DNA of 64,000 nt from an uncultured Duncaniella sp. (GCA_910577255.1 CAJTMH010000002.1:620001-684000); one strand, 5' to 3'. Counted from the stretch's first letter, positions 35,598-44,481 are shown. The notes: a model not told the origin generated them from the sequence alone. A program made the numbers and translations.

Positions 35598-37478
35598 CTA
35601 TCGTCCGAGAAGCAGTAAAAGTATGTTGATATCGGCTGGAGAAATGCCGGGTATTCGAGCAGCCTGAGCCACCGTTTCAGGATCAATCTTCATGAGCTTC
35701 TGTCTGGCCTCTGTGGAAATCGAGCTGACCTTTGAATAGTCAATCTTACCTCTAAGACGAAGATTTTCCAGACGGCGAAGCTTATCAGCTATCACCTGTT
35801 CACGCTGTATATAGCCCTGATATTTTATCAGAATCTCTGCTGCTTCTATTATCTCTTCGCGTCTTGACTCCTCAATCTCTGCCTCTATGAATTTAGCCAA
35901 AGGCTCAATCCATCCACTCAGCATTGTGATATTTAGACCCGGACGCAGTATCAGATCATAGAGCTTCACGCCTTGCTTCAAAGGCTGTTCTCCGGCCTCT
36001 TCAAGGCTGGGGTTAATCAGAGATGCCTTAACTGAAAAATCACGGCAGAAGTCCATCAACGCATCACGTTGTTGACGCTTCGACACCATCTGATCATAGC
36101 GGAACTGAGAAGCCAGCCCAACATCATAGCCTCGGGGAGTAAGGCGCATATCTGCGTCATCCTGACGGAGCAATATTCGATATTCTGCTCTTGAGGTAAA
36201 CATACGGTATGGCTCATCCACACCTTTTGTCACGAGATCGTCCACAAGAACACCTATATATGCCTCATCGCGGGCAAGAGTGAATGGCTCCTTCCCGGCA
36301 ACTTTAAGAGCAGCATTTATACCTGCCACAAGACCCTGCCCGGCGGCCTCCTCATATCCTGTCGTACCATTCACCTGTCCGGCGAAATACAAACCCGATA
36401 CAAGCTTTGTCTCCAACGTGTGCAACAGTTGTGTCGGATCAAAGAAATCATATTCTATGGCATATCCGGGACGGAAAATATGCACATCGCGCAAAGCAGG
36501 TATTGTCTCAAGCGCACGTATCTGCACCGAAATCGGAAGCGACGAGGAGAAGCCGTTGAGATAATACTCTGTGGTTGTCTCCCCCTCCGGCTCAAGGAAA
36601 AGCTGATGTTCATTCTTGTCGGCAAACGTGACGATCTTTGTCTCTATGCTCGGGCAATAACGAGGTCCGATACTCTTGATCTGACCATTATATAACGGTG
36701 ATTCCGGCAACCCCTCACGCAATATCTCATGGGTCGCCTCACTTGTATAGACAGTGTGACAAGGACGCTGACGCAAGCGGCGATTCACGTTATGCAGATA
36801 CGAGAACTTATGAAAATCATTATCACCTTCCTGCAGAGTTGTCTGACTCCAATCTACCGACCGACCGTCAATACGGACAGGGGTTCCGGTCTTCATCCTA
36901 TCGGTAGTAAAGCCAATCTCCTTAAGCTGTTCGGTTATACCATAAGCAGCAGGCTCAGCCACACGTCCTCCGGGAAGCTTCACCGGACCGGTATGCATCA
37001 GACCATTGAGAAATGTCCCGGCTGTAAGGACAACTGCCTTGGCTGTAAAATTCATTCCAAGCGCTGTGTTCACACCTTTCACCACACCATCCTCGATAGC
37101 CAATGACGACACTGAATCCTGCCATATATGAAGGTTTGGAGTGTTCTCAAGAATCTCACGCCATATACGCGAGAACTCCATTCGGTCGCTCTGCGAACGA
37201 GGGCTCCACATAGCAGGACCTTTCGAACGGTTAAGCATCCTGAACTGTATGGCCGACTGATCAGTCACCACCCCCATCATGCCACCGAGCGCATCAATCT
37301 CTCGCACTATCTGCCCCTTGGCTATCCCGCCCACGGCAGGATTACAGCTCATCTGGGCTATTTTGTTCATATCGATAGTGATCAGCAACGTCGACACACC
37401 GAGACGAGCAGCCGCATGAGCAGCCTCACAACCGGCATGACCTGCACCTATCACTATCACGTCATAGTCAAATTTCAT
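35598..37478 (-). CDS. mnmG: tRNA uridine 5-carboxymethylaminomethyl modification enzyme MnmG
   Basis: MnmG (GidA) with MnmE installs the carboxymethylaminomethyl group on the wobble uridine of several tRNAs. The 626-residue protein starts MKFDYDVIVIGAGHAGCEAAHAAARLG, an FAD-binding Rossmann motif, and has CNPAVGGIAKGQIVREIDALGG, GTFLNGLMHTG, and FAGQVNGTTGYEEAAGQG, all characteristic. ATG 37478 is preferred to the one at 37526. It is 76 bases after ybeY. In many bacteria mnmG is close to the replication origin, which fits the nearby parS-like site. Confidence 0.97.
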   Translation of the reverse strand: MKFDYDVIVIGAGHAGCEAAHAAARLGVSTLLITIDMNKIAQMSCNPAVGGIAKGQIVREIDALGGMMGVVTDQSAIQFRMLNRSKGPAMWSPRSQSDRMEFSRIWREILENTPNLHIWQDSVSSLAIEDGVVKGVNTALGMNFTAKAVVLTAGTFLNGLMHTGPVKLPGGRVAEPAAYGITEQLKEIGFTTDRMKTGTPVRIDGRSVDWSQTTLQEGDNDFHKFSYLHNVNRRLRQRPCHTVYTSEATHEILREGLPESPLYNGQIKSIGPRYCPSIETKIVTFADKNEHQLFLEPEGETTTEYYLNGFSSSLPISVQIRALETIPALRDVHIFRPGYAIEYDFFDPTQLLHTLETKLVSGLYFAGQVNGTTGYEEAAGQGLVAGINAALKVAGKEPFTLARDEAYIGVLVDDLVTKGVDEPYRMFTSRAEYRILLRQDDADMRLTPRGYDVGLASQFRYDQMVSKRQQRDALMDFCRDFSVKASLINPSLEEAGEQPLKQGVKLYDLILRPGLNITMLSGWIEPLAKFIEAEIEESRREEIIEAAEILIKYQGYIQREQVIADKLRRLENLRLRGKIDYSKVSSISTEARQKLMKIDPETVAQAARIPGISPADINILLLLLGR

Positions 37479-37554
37479 ATTTTGCCAATGGTAATTTGTT
37501 CGGAGGAAAATGAGCTGGGAATTCAATACATACCCTATAAGCAGCCCATGTTAA

Positions 37555-37989
37555 TCAGGCCATTTCATCAAGCATGGCGAGCGCTTTGTCCTCAAAGCCT
37601 TCCATAATCTCACGTTCTCCCGGTCCTTTATCATTAATACCGCAGAGATGGAGAACACCATGAATGATAACCCGATGAAGCTCGCGGGCATACTCAGCCC
37701 CGACAGCCTGCGCGTTGGTCGCCACAGTGTCAAGCGATATAAACATATCGCCCGAAATCATTCGGCCACGCGAATAATCAAAAGTTATGATGTCTGTGTA
37801 ATAGTCATGATTGAGAAACTGGCGGTTGACCTCAATGATTTTCTCATCATCACAAAAAATATATACCAACGGACCCACTATTTTGCCATGTGACGCGGCA
37901 ACCTTTCCAATCCACTGGTCAAGGAGCGCCGTGTCAATATCGGGCATTGGCGTGTTGCCATCATTTAGCCATTCGGTCCTGTTGTTCAT
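37555..37989 (-). CDS. ybeY: Endoribonuclease YbeY (rRNA maturation factor)
   Basis: YbeY is a zinc metalloendoribonuclease that takes part in 16S rRNA 3' processing and ribosome quality control. The 144-residue length is normal. The family signature HRVIIHGVLHLCGINDKGPGE gives the His ligands; the third ligand, usually His, is less clear, since D-K replaces D-H. DYYTDIITFDYS is also conserved. The predicted transcription start falls on or next to the ATG, so the message is probably leaderless. It opens a minus-strand series with mnmG, apt and uvrC. Confidence 0.93.
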   Translation of the reverse strand: MNNRTEWLNDGNTPMPDIDTALLDQWIGKVAASHGKIVGPLVYIFCDDEKIIEVNRQFLNHDYYTDIITFDYSRGRMISGDMFISLDTVATNAQAVGAEYARELHRVIIHGVLHLCGINDKGPGEREIMEGFEDKALAMLDEMA

Positions 37990-37993
37990 GACA

Positions 37994-38025
37994 CAAAGTT
38001 AATGATTTTTTCAATTTCCATCAAA
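37994..38025 (-). promoter_or_regulatory. ybeY promoter (TTTG - 20 - TAACTTTG), leaderless
   Basis: On the minus strand TTTG (38025-38022), a 20-base spacer and TAACTTTG (38001-37994) form a full promoter. By the usual spacing transcription starts at 37990 or 37989, which is the A of the ybeY ATG. Confidence 0.7.
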
Positions 38026-38429
38026 TTATTTTATTTCATCCAAAATCCGAAACACAAAAATCAAACATAAATCACTAATTATCAATATATTACCTCAACA
38101 AAAGTGCTTTCAGATTTAAAAATTCACGTTCATTCGTCCCCCTGTGCGTAAATATCGACGGCAAAAACGGCTTCATTGTCTTAAACCATCATCCAATAAA
38201 AATTCAGAATCTTTACAACTGTTAAAATTTGTTTATCGGAATTTATTTAATCCTACCCTACCTCTCCCCTACCCTTTCACCTTCCTTGAAGCAAAAAATC
38301 TTTCCCGGCTTGCCAACCATGAAAATTTTATCAATTACTGTCAGAGTTCTGATTTTATCCCAAACCATCCGATCCGCAATTCTGTTGTGATAAAAAAATT
38401 TTATCCGTGCCACTCATCCAAAAAAATTG

Positions 38430-38437
38430 TAACTTTG
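38430..38437 (+). promoter_or_regulatory. Predicted -7 element (TAACTTTG) directly before a radical SAM gene
   Basis: TAACTTTG followed by C ends 4 bases before the ATG at 38442, so the predicted start is the first base of the gene or one before it. There is no room for a Shine-Dalgarno sequence. Confidence 0.6.
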
Positions 38438-38441
38438 CGTC

Positions 38442-39221
38442 ATGCAGACAGTATTATTCCATTCCACCATTTTCGGCCCCATCAACTCACGTCGACTGGG
38501 AGTGTCGTTGGGAGTCAATCTTACGCCAAACGACGGAAAGATATGCACCTTCGATTGTCTTTACTGCGAAGCCGGATTTAACGCCCAAGGTCCGGGCACA
38601 ACAGGTTTTCCTCCCCGCGAAAATGTAGCGCGACTTCTCGAGTCTCGTCTTAAGAATATGAGTGAGGCAGGACTTCCGTTGGATGTCATCACTTTCTCAG
38701 GCAACGGTGAGCCAACCCTCCATCCTGACTTCAGTGGGGTCATCGACGACACCCTGAGGCTACGCGACAAATATTATCCCAATGCCAAGGTGAGCGTTTT
38801 GTGCAATTCAACTCGTCTCTCATCGCAAAGCGTATGCGAGGCCTTGCGCAAGGTCGATAACAATATTCTTAAACTCGACTCAGCCATCACTCCGACCATG
38901 CGGGCCATAGACAGACCAAACTCTCCCGATTTCACATCCGAGAGAGTCATTGACCAGATAGCACAATTCGGTGAACAATGCATTGTGCAGACCATGTTCC
39001 TGAGAGGTCATCATGACGGAGTAAATATTGACAACACCACACCTGACGAAGTACAAGCCCTCATTGAAGCCTACAAAAAAATCCATCCTAAAGAGGTGAT
39101 GATTTACTCAATCGACAGGAAAACCCCGGCCGAAAACCTAGAAAAAGTATCAAAGGAGGAACTGCAGAGCATGGCCGAAAAAATCACCTCTGAAACAGGT
39201 ATAAAAGTTCAGGTAGCATGA
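38442..39221 (+). CDS. Radical SAM protein (COG0731-like)
   Basis: This 259-residue radical SAM enzyme has the Cx3Cx2C cluster motif CTFDCLYC (Cys 35, 39, 42), which holds a 4Fe-4S cluster and SAM, and the GGE-like segment TFSGNGEPTLHPDF. It resembles the COG0731 group, a set of Fe-S oxidoreductases related to wyosine-base enzymes; its substrate is not known. The last four bases overlap the LD-carboxypeptidase start (ATGA). The start is supported by the promoter element immediately upstream and by the conserved-looking STIFGPINSRRLGVSLGVNL beginning. Confidence 0.88.
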   Translation: MQTVLFHSTIFGPINSRRLGVSLGVNLTPNDGKICTFDCLYCEAGFNAQGPGTTGFPPRENVARLLESRLKNMSEAGLPLDVITFSGNGEPTLHPDFSGVIDDTLRLRDKYYPNAKVSVLCNSTRLSSQSVCEALRKVDNNILKLDSAITPTMRAIDRPNSPDFTSERVIDQIAQFGEQCIVQTMFLRGHHDGVNIDNTTPDEVQALIEAYKKIHPKEVMIYSIDRKTPAENLEKVSKEELQSMAEKITSETGIKVQVA

Positions 39222-40132
39222 ATCAGCACGACATCCTGACCCCACGTCCACTCAAGGCTGGTGACCGCGTAGCCATTCTTTCACCGGCCAGCATAATCAA
39301 ACCGCAAACCGTCTACAACGCCATGCCTGTGCTGGCCGATCAGGGATGGGTACCCTATGTGGGGCAACACACATTCAACCGCCATGGCACCCTTGCCGGC
39401 ACTGACGAGGAGCGTTACTCTGACCTTGAGACTGCACTGCTCGATCCCGACACACGTGCCATCATCTGCTCTCGCGGAGGATATGGGGCAGTCCACCTGC
39501 TTGACCGCCTATCTAAGTTACCTCTGCGCGATGATCCCAAATGGATAGTCGGCTACAGCGACATCTCTGCCCTGCATGCACTGATGACCACCAACGGCAT
39601 CAAGTCGATACATGCCCCGATGACCAAACATCTGTCACAGTATAACGGACGTGATCAGGACAGCAAACGACTCTTTGCTCTTCTATCTGGCATGACCCCC
39701 ACTCTCAAACTCCCTAACTATTCAGCCAACCGTCATGGCACTGCCACAGGCCTCCTTGTAGGAGGGAATCTCGCTGTCATCGCAGGCCTAATCAGCACAC
39801 CGTTTGATGTGCTCACACCAGGCCATATCCTATTCATCGAGGACATTGCCGAACCTATATATAAGGTGGAACGCATCCTCTACACACTCCGCCTCAACGG
39901 CACCTTGAGAGGGCTGAAAGGGCTCATAGTAGGGCGCTTTACCGACTATACCCCCGACCGCGACCATGAATCGATGGAAGAGATGATTCAGCGCATGGTG
40001 GCCGACTATGATTACCCAGTCGCCTACAACATCCCCATAGGTCACGTTGACCATAACATCCCTATGGTATGCGGTTCCACTGTCAAGCTCGATGTCACAT
40101 CCTCAGGAGTGACAATCGAGACCGTTGCATAA
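39218..40132 (+). CDS. LD-carboxypeptidase (peptidase family S66)
   Basis: This 304-residue enzyme resembles murein tetrapeptide carboxypeptidase LdcA, which removes the terminal D-Ala from tetrapeptides during cell-wall recycling. It has KAGDRVAILSPASII near the N-terminus and the nucleophile motif ICSRGGYGAVHLLDRL (Ser about 89), followed by WIVGYSDISALHALM and LLVGGNLAVIAGLI. The Glu/His pair of the family is probably in the C-terminal half (FIEDIAEPIYKVER and IPIGHVDHN). There is no signal peptide, so it acts in the cytosol. It is translationally coupled to the radical SAM gene. Confidence 0.93.
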   Translation: MNQHDILTPRPLKAGDRVAILSPASIIKPQTVYNAMPVLADQGWVPYVGQHTFNRHGTLAGTDEERYSDLETALLDPDTRAIICSRGGYGAVHLLDRLSKLPLRDDPKWIVGYSDISALHALMTTNGIKSIHAPMTKHLSQYNGRDQDSKRLFALLSGMTPTLKLPNYSANRHGTATGLLVGGNLAVIAGLISTPFDVLTPGHILFIEDIAEPIYKVERILYTLRLNGTLRGLKGLIVGRFTDYTPDRDHESMEEMIQRMVADYDYPVAYNIPIGHVDHNIPMVCGSTVKLDVTSSGVTIETVA

Positions 40133-40153
40133 ACATTCGACGTCACAACAGCA

Positions 40154-40214
40154 TAAAAAAACAACGCACCGGAGCGTCCTTCACAAGGCTCACGCTCCGG
40201 TGCGTTGTTTTTTA
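40154..40214. terminator. Bidirectional terminator between convergent genes
   Basis: A 16-bp perfect stem (40161-40176 with 40193-40208) is flanked by an A run on the left and a T run on the right. It ends both the LD-carboxypeptidase and the pyrH-frr transcripts. Confidence 0.93.
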
Positions 40215-40234
40215 GTAATACGGCTTTTTCTCTA

Positions 40235-40792
40235 TTACACGGTAAGGATTTCCTTTTCCTTAGCAGCAAAAAGCTCGTCGATCTTCTTCAGATACTTGTC
40301 GTGAAGTTTCTGCACAGAGGTTTCAGCATCCTTTGACACATCCTCACTCATGCCGTTCTTGACAGCTTTCTTCAAGCCTTCGATGGCATCACGGCGTGCG
40401 TTGCGCACTGACACCTTGGCATTCTCAGCCTCGGCTTTAGACTGCTTAACGAGCGCGCGGCGACGTTCCTCAGTCAACGGAGGAATCGACAGACGAATAA
40501 TCTCGCCGTTGTTCTCAGGTGTGATTCCGAGTTCAGAGTTGATGATAGCCTTTTCAATCTCCTTGAACATGGCTTTTTCCCACGGAGTGATGGTGATGGT
40601 GCGTGCATCAGGCACAGACACATTGGCCACCTGCGAGATAGGCATTGCGCTGCCGTAGTACTCCACACGGATAGCATCGAGGATTTTAGGATTAGCTTTT
40701 CCGGCACGGATATGAGCAAGAGCTTCGTCAAGATAAGCTACTGCCATTTCCATTTTCTCTTCGGCTGGATTAAGGTAGTCAGAGGGTTCCAT
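40235..40792 (-). CDS. frr: Ribosome recycling factor
   Basis: RRF, with EF-G, splits post-termination ribosomes. The 185-residue length and all-helical composition are normal. Typical stretches are MAVAYLDEALAHIRAGKANPKILD, SVPDARTITITPWEKAMFKEIEKAI, and LTEERRRALVKQSKAEAENAKVSVRNARRD. It lies 42 bases after pyrH, the same pairing as in many bacteria, and its message ends at the strong hairpin shared with the LD-carboxypeptidase gene. Confidence 0.97.
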   Translation of the reverse strand: MEPSDYLNPAEEKMEMAVAYLDEALAHIRAGKANPKILDAIRVEYYGSAMPISQVANVSVPDARTITITPWEKAMFKEIEKAIINSELGITPENNGEIIRLSIPPLTEERRRALVKQSKAEAENAKVSVRNARRDAIEGLKKAVKNGMSEDVSKDAETSVQKLHDKYLKKIDELFAAKEKEILTV

Positions 40793-40834
40793 AATTACAA
40801 GTTATAAGGATGTTCGTGTTAATTATTTCTTTGA

Positions 40835-41545
40835 TTAATATACCAAGGTGCCTATCGGCTCTCCGTGGATAACTTTTGAAAGATTTCCTGGAGTATCCAT
40901 GTCAAACACCACTATCGGCAGATGATTCTCCTTACAGAGAGCAGTAGCTGTAAGATCCATCACCTTAAGACCACGGTTATAAACCTCGTCATAGGTTATT
41001 TCGGTAAACTTAGTAGCAGTCGGATCCTTTTCCGGATCTGCAGTATATACGCCGTCGACACGTGTGCCTTTGAGCATCACATCAGCACCTACTTCTATAC
41101 CGCGGAGCGCGCTTCCGGTATCGGTGGTAAAGAATGGATTCCCAGTTCCACCGGCTATGATGGCGACCTCACCCTTCTCCACTGTTTCAATGGCACGGCG
41201 GTTTGAATAATGCTCGCCGATAGGGAACATATTGACAGCTGTAAGCACTCTTGCCGGTTGGCCGATAGCCTCAAGAGCTGACGAAAGGGCAAGTGAATTG
41301 ATTACAGTGGCAAGCATTCCCATCTGGTCACCCTTAACTCGGTCAAAACCTTTCGCTGCTCCCGAAAGACCGCGGAAGATATTGCCGCCGCCTATCACGA
41401 TAGCCACTTCGACTCCTTCGTTAACGATCTCCATTATCTGACGTGCATATTCATTCAGACGGTCGGTATCAATACCATAACCCTGCTTTCCCATCAGGGA
41501 TTCACCGCTGAGTTTTAGCAACACTCGCTTATATTTGATACTCAT
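40835..41545 (-). CDS. pyrH: UMP kinase
   Basis: PyrH phosphorylates UMP to UDP and is a hexamer of the amino acid kinase fold, unlike eukaryotic UMP kinases. The 236-residue protein shows KYKRVLLKLSGESLMG at the start, VAIVIGGGNIFRG, AIIAGGTGNPFFTTDTGSALR, and GTRVDGVYTADPEKDPTATKF. It has its own promoter element and is followed by frr on the minus strand. Confidence 0.97.
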   Translation of the reverse strand: MSIKYKRVLLKLSGESLMGKQGYGIDTDRLNEYARQIMEIVNEGVEVAIVIGGGNIFRGLSGAAKGFDRVKGDQMGMLATVINSLALSSALEAIGQPARVLTAVNMFPIGEHYSNRRAIETVEKGEVAIIAGGTGNPFFTTDTGSALRGIEVGADVMLKGTRVDGVYTADPEKDPTATKFTEITYDEVYNRGLKVMDLTATALCKENHLPIVVFDMDTPGNLSKVIHGEPIGTLVY

Positions 41546-41593
41546 ATATACCTATTATTTATGATTAATTTCACATACAAAGCATGTCAAGAA

Positions 41594-41601
41594 CAAAGGT
41601 A
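41594..41601 (-). promoter_or_regulatory. Predicted pyrH-frr -7 element (TACCTTTG)
   Basis: The minus strand reads TACCTTTG, matching TAnnTTTG, 49 bases before the pyrH ATG. No -33 TTTG lies at the usual distance. Confidence 0.5.
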
Positions 41602-41742
41602 AGGATTATTCTCTTAATAACTGGAATGTTGGCTTGAAAAAATTTTCCTTTTCCACACCTCCTGCGCCATTTATTGGTGACAATTTGATTAAATTCTTTT
41701 CACAATTCAGTTACAATATTCTTATTTAAGGATAAAAACCAT

Positions 41743-41750
41743 TAAATTTG
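41743..41750 (+). promoter_or_regulatory. Predicted -7 element (TAAATTTG) of the response-regulator gene
   Basis: TAAATTTG followed by C fits TAnnTTTG. It overlaps the in-frame TTG at 41748, ruling that codon out as a start; GTG 41781 is the first plausible start downstream. Confidence 0.55.
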
Positions 41751-41780
41751 CACATCTACTATCCATCACATCTTACCTCC

Positions 41781-42488
41781 GTGAGCAACCTCGATAATTC
41801 ATCGCAAACGATACTACTGATTGACAACGACAATGACATCACGTCGCTTCTCAAAGCCAATCTTCAGAGTGAAGGCTATGAGATAGACGTGTGCGCATGT
41901 GCCGAGGATGCATTGATAAGCCATCTGGAGAAATATTCATTGGTGATCGCCGAAGTTTCTCTGCCCGGTGAAATTGACGGATTGGAGCTTATCGACCGTA
42001 TGAAGGACGACCGTCTGACGGCTACGATTCCTGTGATGTTTTGCACCGTACGTGACCGTGAGAGTGACATTATAGCCGGTTTAAACTCCGGTGCCGACGA
42101 CTACATTGTCAAGCCATTCTCGCTGCGTGAAATGATGGCACGAGTCCGCTCCGTTCTCCGCCGTCACCGCAACCTTGCACCGCGTGCAACAGCTCGCACA
42201 ATCGAATACCGCACACTCATACTTAACGTCGATTCCCACTCCCTCATCATCGATGGGGAGACCATTTCGTTATCGCCAACCGAATTTAACATACTCATAC
42301 TTCTGCTGCGCTCGCGCAACAGACTCTTCACTCGCGAAGAAATATTTGAAGCCGCATGGCCCGGTGAAGAAATGAACAATCCGCGCCTCGTCGATGTCAA
42401 CATCTCTCGCCTGCGCAAAAAACTCGCCGGCTACGGACAGAACGTTGTGAACCGTTCTGGTCTCGGTTACGGATTCATGGATCTATAA
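41781..42488 (+). CDS. Orphan OmpR-type response regulator lacking the phospho-Asp
   Basis: This 235-residue protein has a receiver domain (1-120) and a C-terminal winged-helix DNA-binding domain (about 140-233, ending LRKKLAGYGQNVVNRSGLGYGF). In the receiver, the acidic pocket (IDNDND), Thr 89 and Lys 111 (IVKPFS) are kept, but the Asp that accepts phosphate is Glu 58 in LVIAEVSLPGEIDG. Glu often mimics phosphorylation, so the protein may be constitutively active; this is inference. No histidine kinase is adjacent. A GTG start at 41781 is chosen because the promoter element covers the earlier TTG. Target genes are unknown. Confidence 0.85.
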   Translation: MSNLDNSSQTILLIDNDNDITSLLKANLQSEGYEIDVCACAEDALISHLEKYSLVIAEVSLPGEIDGLELIDRMKDDRLTATIPVMFCTVRDRESDIIAGLNSGADDYIVKPFSLREMMARVRSVLRRHRNLAPRATARTIEYRTLILNVDSHSLIIDGETISLSPTEFNILILLLRSRNRLFTREEIFEAAWPGEEMNNPRLVDVNISRLRKKLAGYGQNVVNRSGLGYGFMDL

Positions 42489-42517
42489 TACGCCCATATC
42501 CCAATCACATACTCCGA

Positions 42518-43111
42518 ATGTTACCGTCATCCACCACACCATTCATCCTCGAAGCAGGATGTGATGAAGCCGGACGCGGATGTCTGGCAGGTCCCGTATA
42601 TGCCGCAGCCGTTATCCTTCCTGACGGTTATTCTAACCCTCTGCTCAACGACTCAAAAAAGCTTACGGAGAAACAGCGTGAGGCATTACGTCCTGTCATC
42701 GAGAACGATGCCGTGGCCTGGGCTGTCGGAGTAGTCGACAACCATGAAATTGACAGCATTAACATCCTCAACGCCTCTATCCTCGCCATGCACAGGGCCC
42801 TTGACGCCTTAGGTGTTATCCCCGGGCAGATAGTTGTCGACGGCAACAGATTCAAACCTTATAAGGATATACCGCATCTGACCATTGTGAAGGGTGATGG
42901 TAAATTTGGCAACATAGCTGCCGCCTCAATTCTGGCCAAGACTCACCGTGATGAATTCATGCGTGAGGCCGCCAAGAAACACCCTGGCTACAACTGGGAA
43001 ATCAACAAAGGATATCCCACCCGCGATCACCGCGAAGCCATAGCCGCCCTTGGGCCGACCCCACTTCATCGACTCACATTCCGTCTACTACCTGACAATA
43101 CTGAAAATTAA
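42518..43111 (+). CDS. rnhB: Ribonuclease HII
   Basis: RNase HII cleaves RNA in RNA-DNA hybrids and single ribonucleotides in DNA. The 197-residue protein has ILEAGCDEAGRGCLAGPVYAAAVIL with the catalytic Asp-Glu pair, IVVDGNRFKPY, and KGDGKFGNIAAASILAKTHRDE, followed by the family's YPTRDHREAIAALGPTPLHRLTF. It starts 29 bases after the response-regulator gene. Confidence 0.97.
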   Translation: MLPSSTTPFILEAGCDEAGRGCLAGPVYAAAVILPDGYSNPLLNDSKKLTEKQREALRPVIENDAVAWAVGVVDNHEIDSINILNASILAMHRALDALGVIPGQIVVDGNRFKPYKDIPHLTIVKGDGKFGNIAAASILAKTHRDEFMREAAKKHPGYNWEINKGYPTRDHREAIAALGPTPLHRLTFRLLPDNTEN

Positions 43112-43170
43112 GATCTGCTTTTTTAACTCAGGCCGCAACATTAACGTCAAACTATACGTTAAAAAATAGT

Positions 43171-43209
43171 AACGACACACATTTGAGGGACAGAAATGTG
43201 TCGTTTTCT
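43171..43209 (+). terminator. Terminator-like hairpin after rnhB
   Basis: AACGACACACATTT and AAATGTGTCGTT pair with a small two-base bulge around a short loop and lead into TTTTCTT. A second hairpin, TTAACGT/ACGTTAA at 43141-43162, sits just upstream. Together they probably end the rnhB transcript. Confidence 0.7.
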
Positions 43210-43229
43210 TAACATTCAATCATCAATCT

Positions 43230-43730
43230 ATGGCTTACAGCATCATAATGGCCGTTGTGGCAGGGATATTGCTGACATTATCAGTAATCCTATCATTCCT
43301 ATCCAATCGCTTCTCATCGCTCGTGGCATTCTGTGCACTTTGCGCCACAGGACTTACCTTCATGCTCGACATATCCATGTGGACCTACATATTCTGGGGC
43401 ATAGCCGCCATAATAGTCACCACACTCAACTTCATGCTGCCGCCCCATATATCATCCTCCCGCCTGGGTCTCGGTTACATAGCCACAGCCGCACTGGCAG
43501 GCACACTCGTCGGACTGGTGGTATCACATGCCGGCATGGTGCTCGGTGCAGTCGTCGGGGCCATTTTAGGTGGTGTAGCCTACAGTAAAACACCCCAAGG
43601 AAAACTCTTGGAATTTCCATCTTCCAAATTTTTGAACTATCTTTGTGCCAAAGGACTCCCGGTGATTATCACCATGTGTATTTCTGGGACTGTCATCTCA
43701 ATACTTGTTTTGGCTTTCACAGTCAAATAG
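43230..43730 (+). CDS. Small integral membrane protein, unknown function
   Basis: This 166-residue protein is almost entirely hydrophobic, with five predicted membrane helices (about 4-22, 29-45, 50-68, 82-118 as two Gly-rich helices, and 145-165). The fourth region (GLVVSHAGMVLGAVVGAILGGVAY) is a Gly-zipper-like stretch, and a soluble loop PQGKLLEFPSSKFLNYLCAKG precedes the last helix. I do not recognise a specific family. It is probably co-transcribed with the DUF4919 gene 26 bases downstream. Confidence 0.65.
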   Translation: MAYSIIMAVVAGILLTLSVILSFLSNRFSSLVAFCALCATGLTFMLDISMWTYIFWGIAAIIVTTLNFMLPPHISSSRLGLGYIATAALAGTLVGLVVSHAGMVLGAVVGAILGGVAYSKTPQGKLLEFPSSKFLNYLCAKGLPVIITMCISGTVISILVLAFTVK

Positions 43731-43756
43731 AATCATATCTAAACACCTCACCTCCA

Positions 43757-44461
43757 ATGCGTAAATTATTACTCATCCTTATATCTCTTTTCATCACCAC
43801 AGGCATCTCAGCCCAGGGCATCAACAAATTAAAAAGAGAAAAGCCTGATTTGGAAGAGATTAAGCGTACCACTCTCGATAAGTCCTCTCCATACTACTAT
43901 CCGCGACTGATGCAGGAGTATCTTCGCAACGACACTTTGATGAAGATTGATAAGTATCGTTATCTTTATCTTGGCTACATGTTTCAGGAGGACTACAATC
44001 CCTATCGGTCCTCTCAGCGTTCCATCCAGTACAATGTCGTTGACAAATCACGCAAACTCACCCGTCAGGAATGTGATTCTGTCATAGTATACGCAGAGAA
44101 AGCCCTTGCCGACAATCCGTTTAATCTTGGTGAGATGGTTATGCTGATTAATGCTCTCCGTGAAAAAGGCAAAACCAATCTGGCTAATATATGGCAATAT
44201 AAGCTCAATTACCTTCTCATGGCAATTGTCTCGACAGGTACAGGCGAAGACGAGGAAAACGCTTGGTATGTCATTGAACCTCAACATGAGTACGTCTTAC
44301 TCAACATGATGGATTTCACCGTAGCTGACCATATATTCTACGATCCGTGTTACGAATACATCACCGTACTCGACCCGAAAGGCAATAAGAGGGGCGGATA
44401 TTACTTCAACATAGGCCGTCTGCTCGAAGAATATTACCGGAAACATCCCGAGGAACTCTGA
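43757..44461 (+). CDS. Secreted DUF4919 family protein
   Basis: This 234-residue protein starts with a signal peptide (MRKLLLILISLFITTGISAQ) and then shows YYYPRLMQEYLRNDTLMKIDKYRYLYLGYMFQEDYNPY, characteristic of DUF4919, a Bacteroidetes family of unknown function. The TPR-like segment YAEKALADNPFNLGEMVMLINALREKGKTNLA suggests a helical-repeat fold. It is exported, probably periplasmic. ATG 43757 is chosen because it begins the signal peptide; an open frame extending upstream overlaps the previous gene. Confidence 0.82.
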   Translation: MRKLLLILISLFITTGISAQGINKLKREKPDLEEIKRTTLDKSSPYYYPRLMQEYLRNDTLMKIDKYRYLYLGYMFQEDYNPYRSSQRSIQYNVVDKSRKLTRQECDSVIVYAEKALADNPFNLGEMVMLINALREKGKTNLANIWQYKLNYLLMAIVSTGTGEDEENAWYVIEPQHEYVLLNMMDFTVADHIFYDPCYEYITVLDPKGNKRGGYYFNIGRLLEEYYRKHPEEL

Positions 44462-44481
44462 CCAAACAAGCCATATCCTGT

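Larger units (their letters stand above)
37990..38441. other. Divergent intergenic region between ybeY and a radical SAM gene
   Basis: This 452-base gap is strongly AT-rich with many short A and T runs. It holds promoter elements for both neighbours at its ends. I see no tRNA, no repeat array and no credible gene; an open frame running from 38144 overlaps the radical SAM gene and has no family resemblance. It could also be examined as an alternative replication-origin site because of the parS-like site 2.4 kb away. Confidence 0.5.

Noticed and set aside
38144..38581. 145-residue open frame in the ybeY-radical SAM gap
   Set aside because: It overlaps the radical SAM gene in another frame and its peptide looks random and AT-derived.
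41748..41780. TTG start for the response regulator
   Set aside because: It overlaps the -7 element TAAATTTG; GTG 41781 follows the expected start site.
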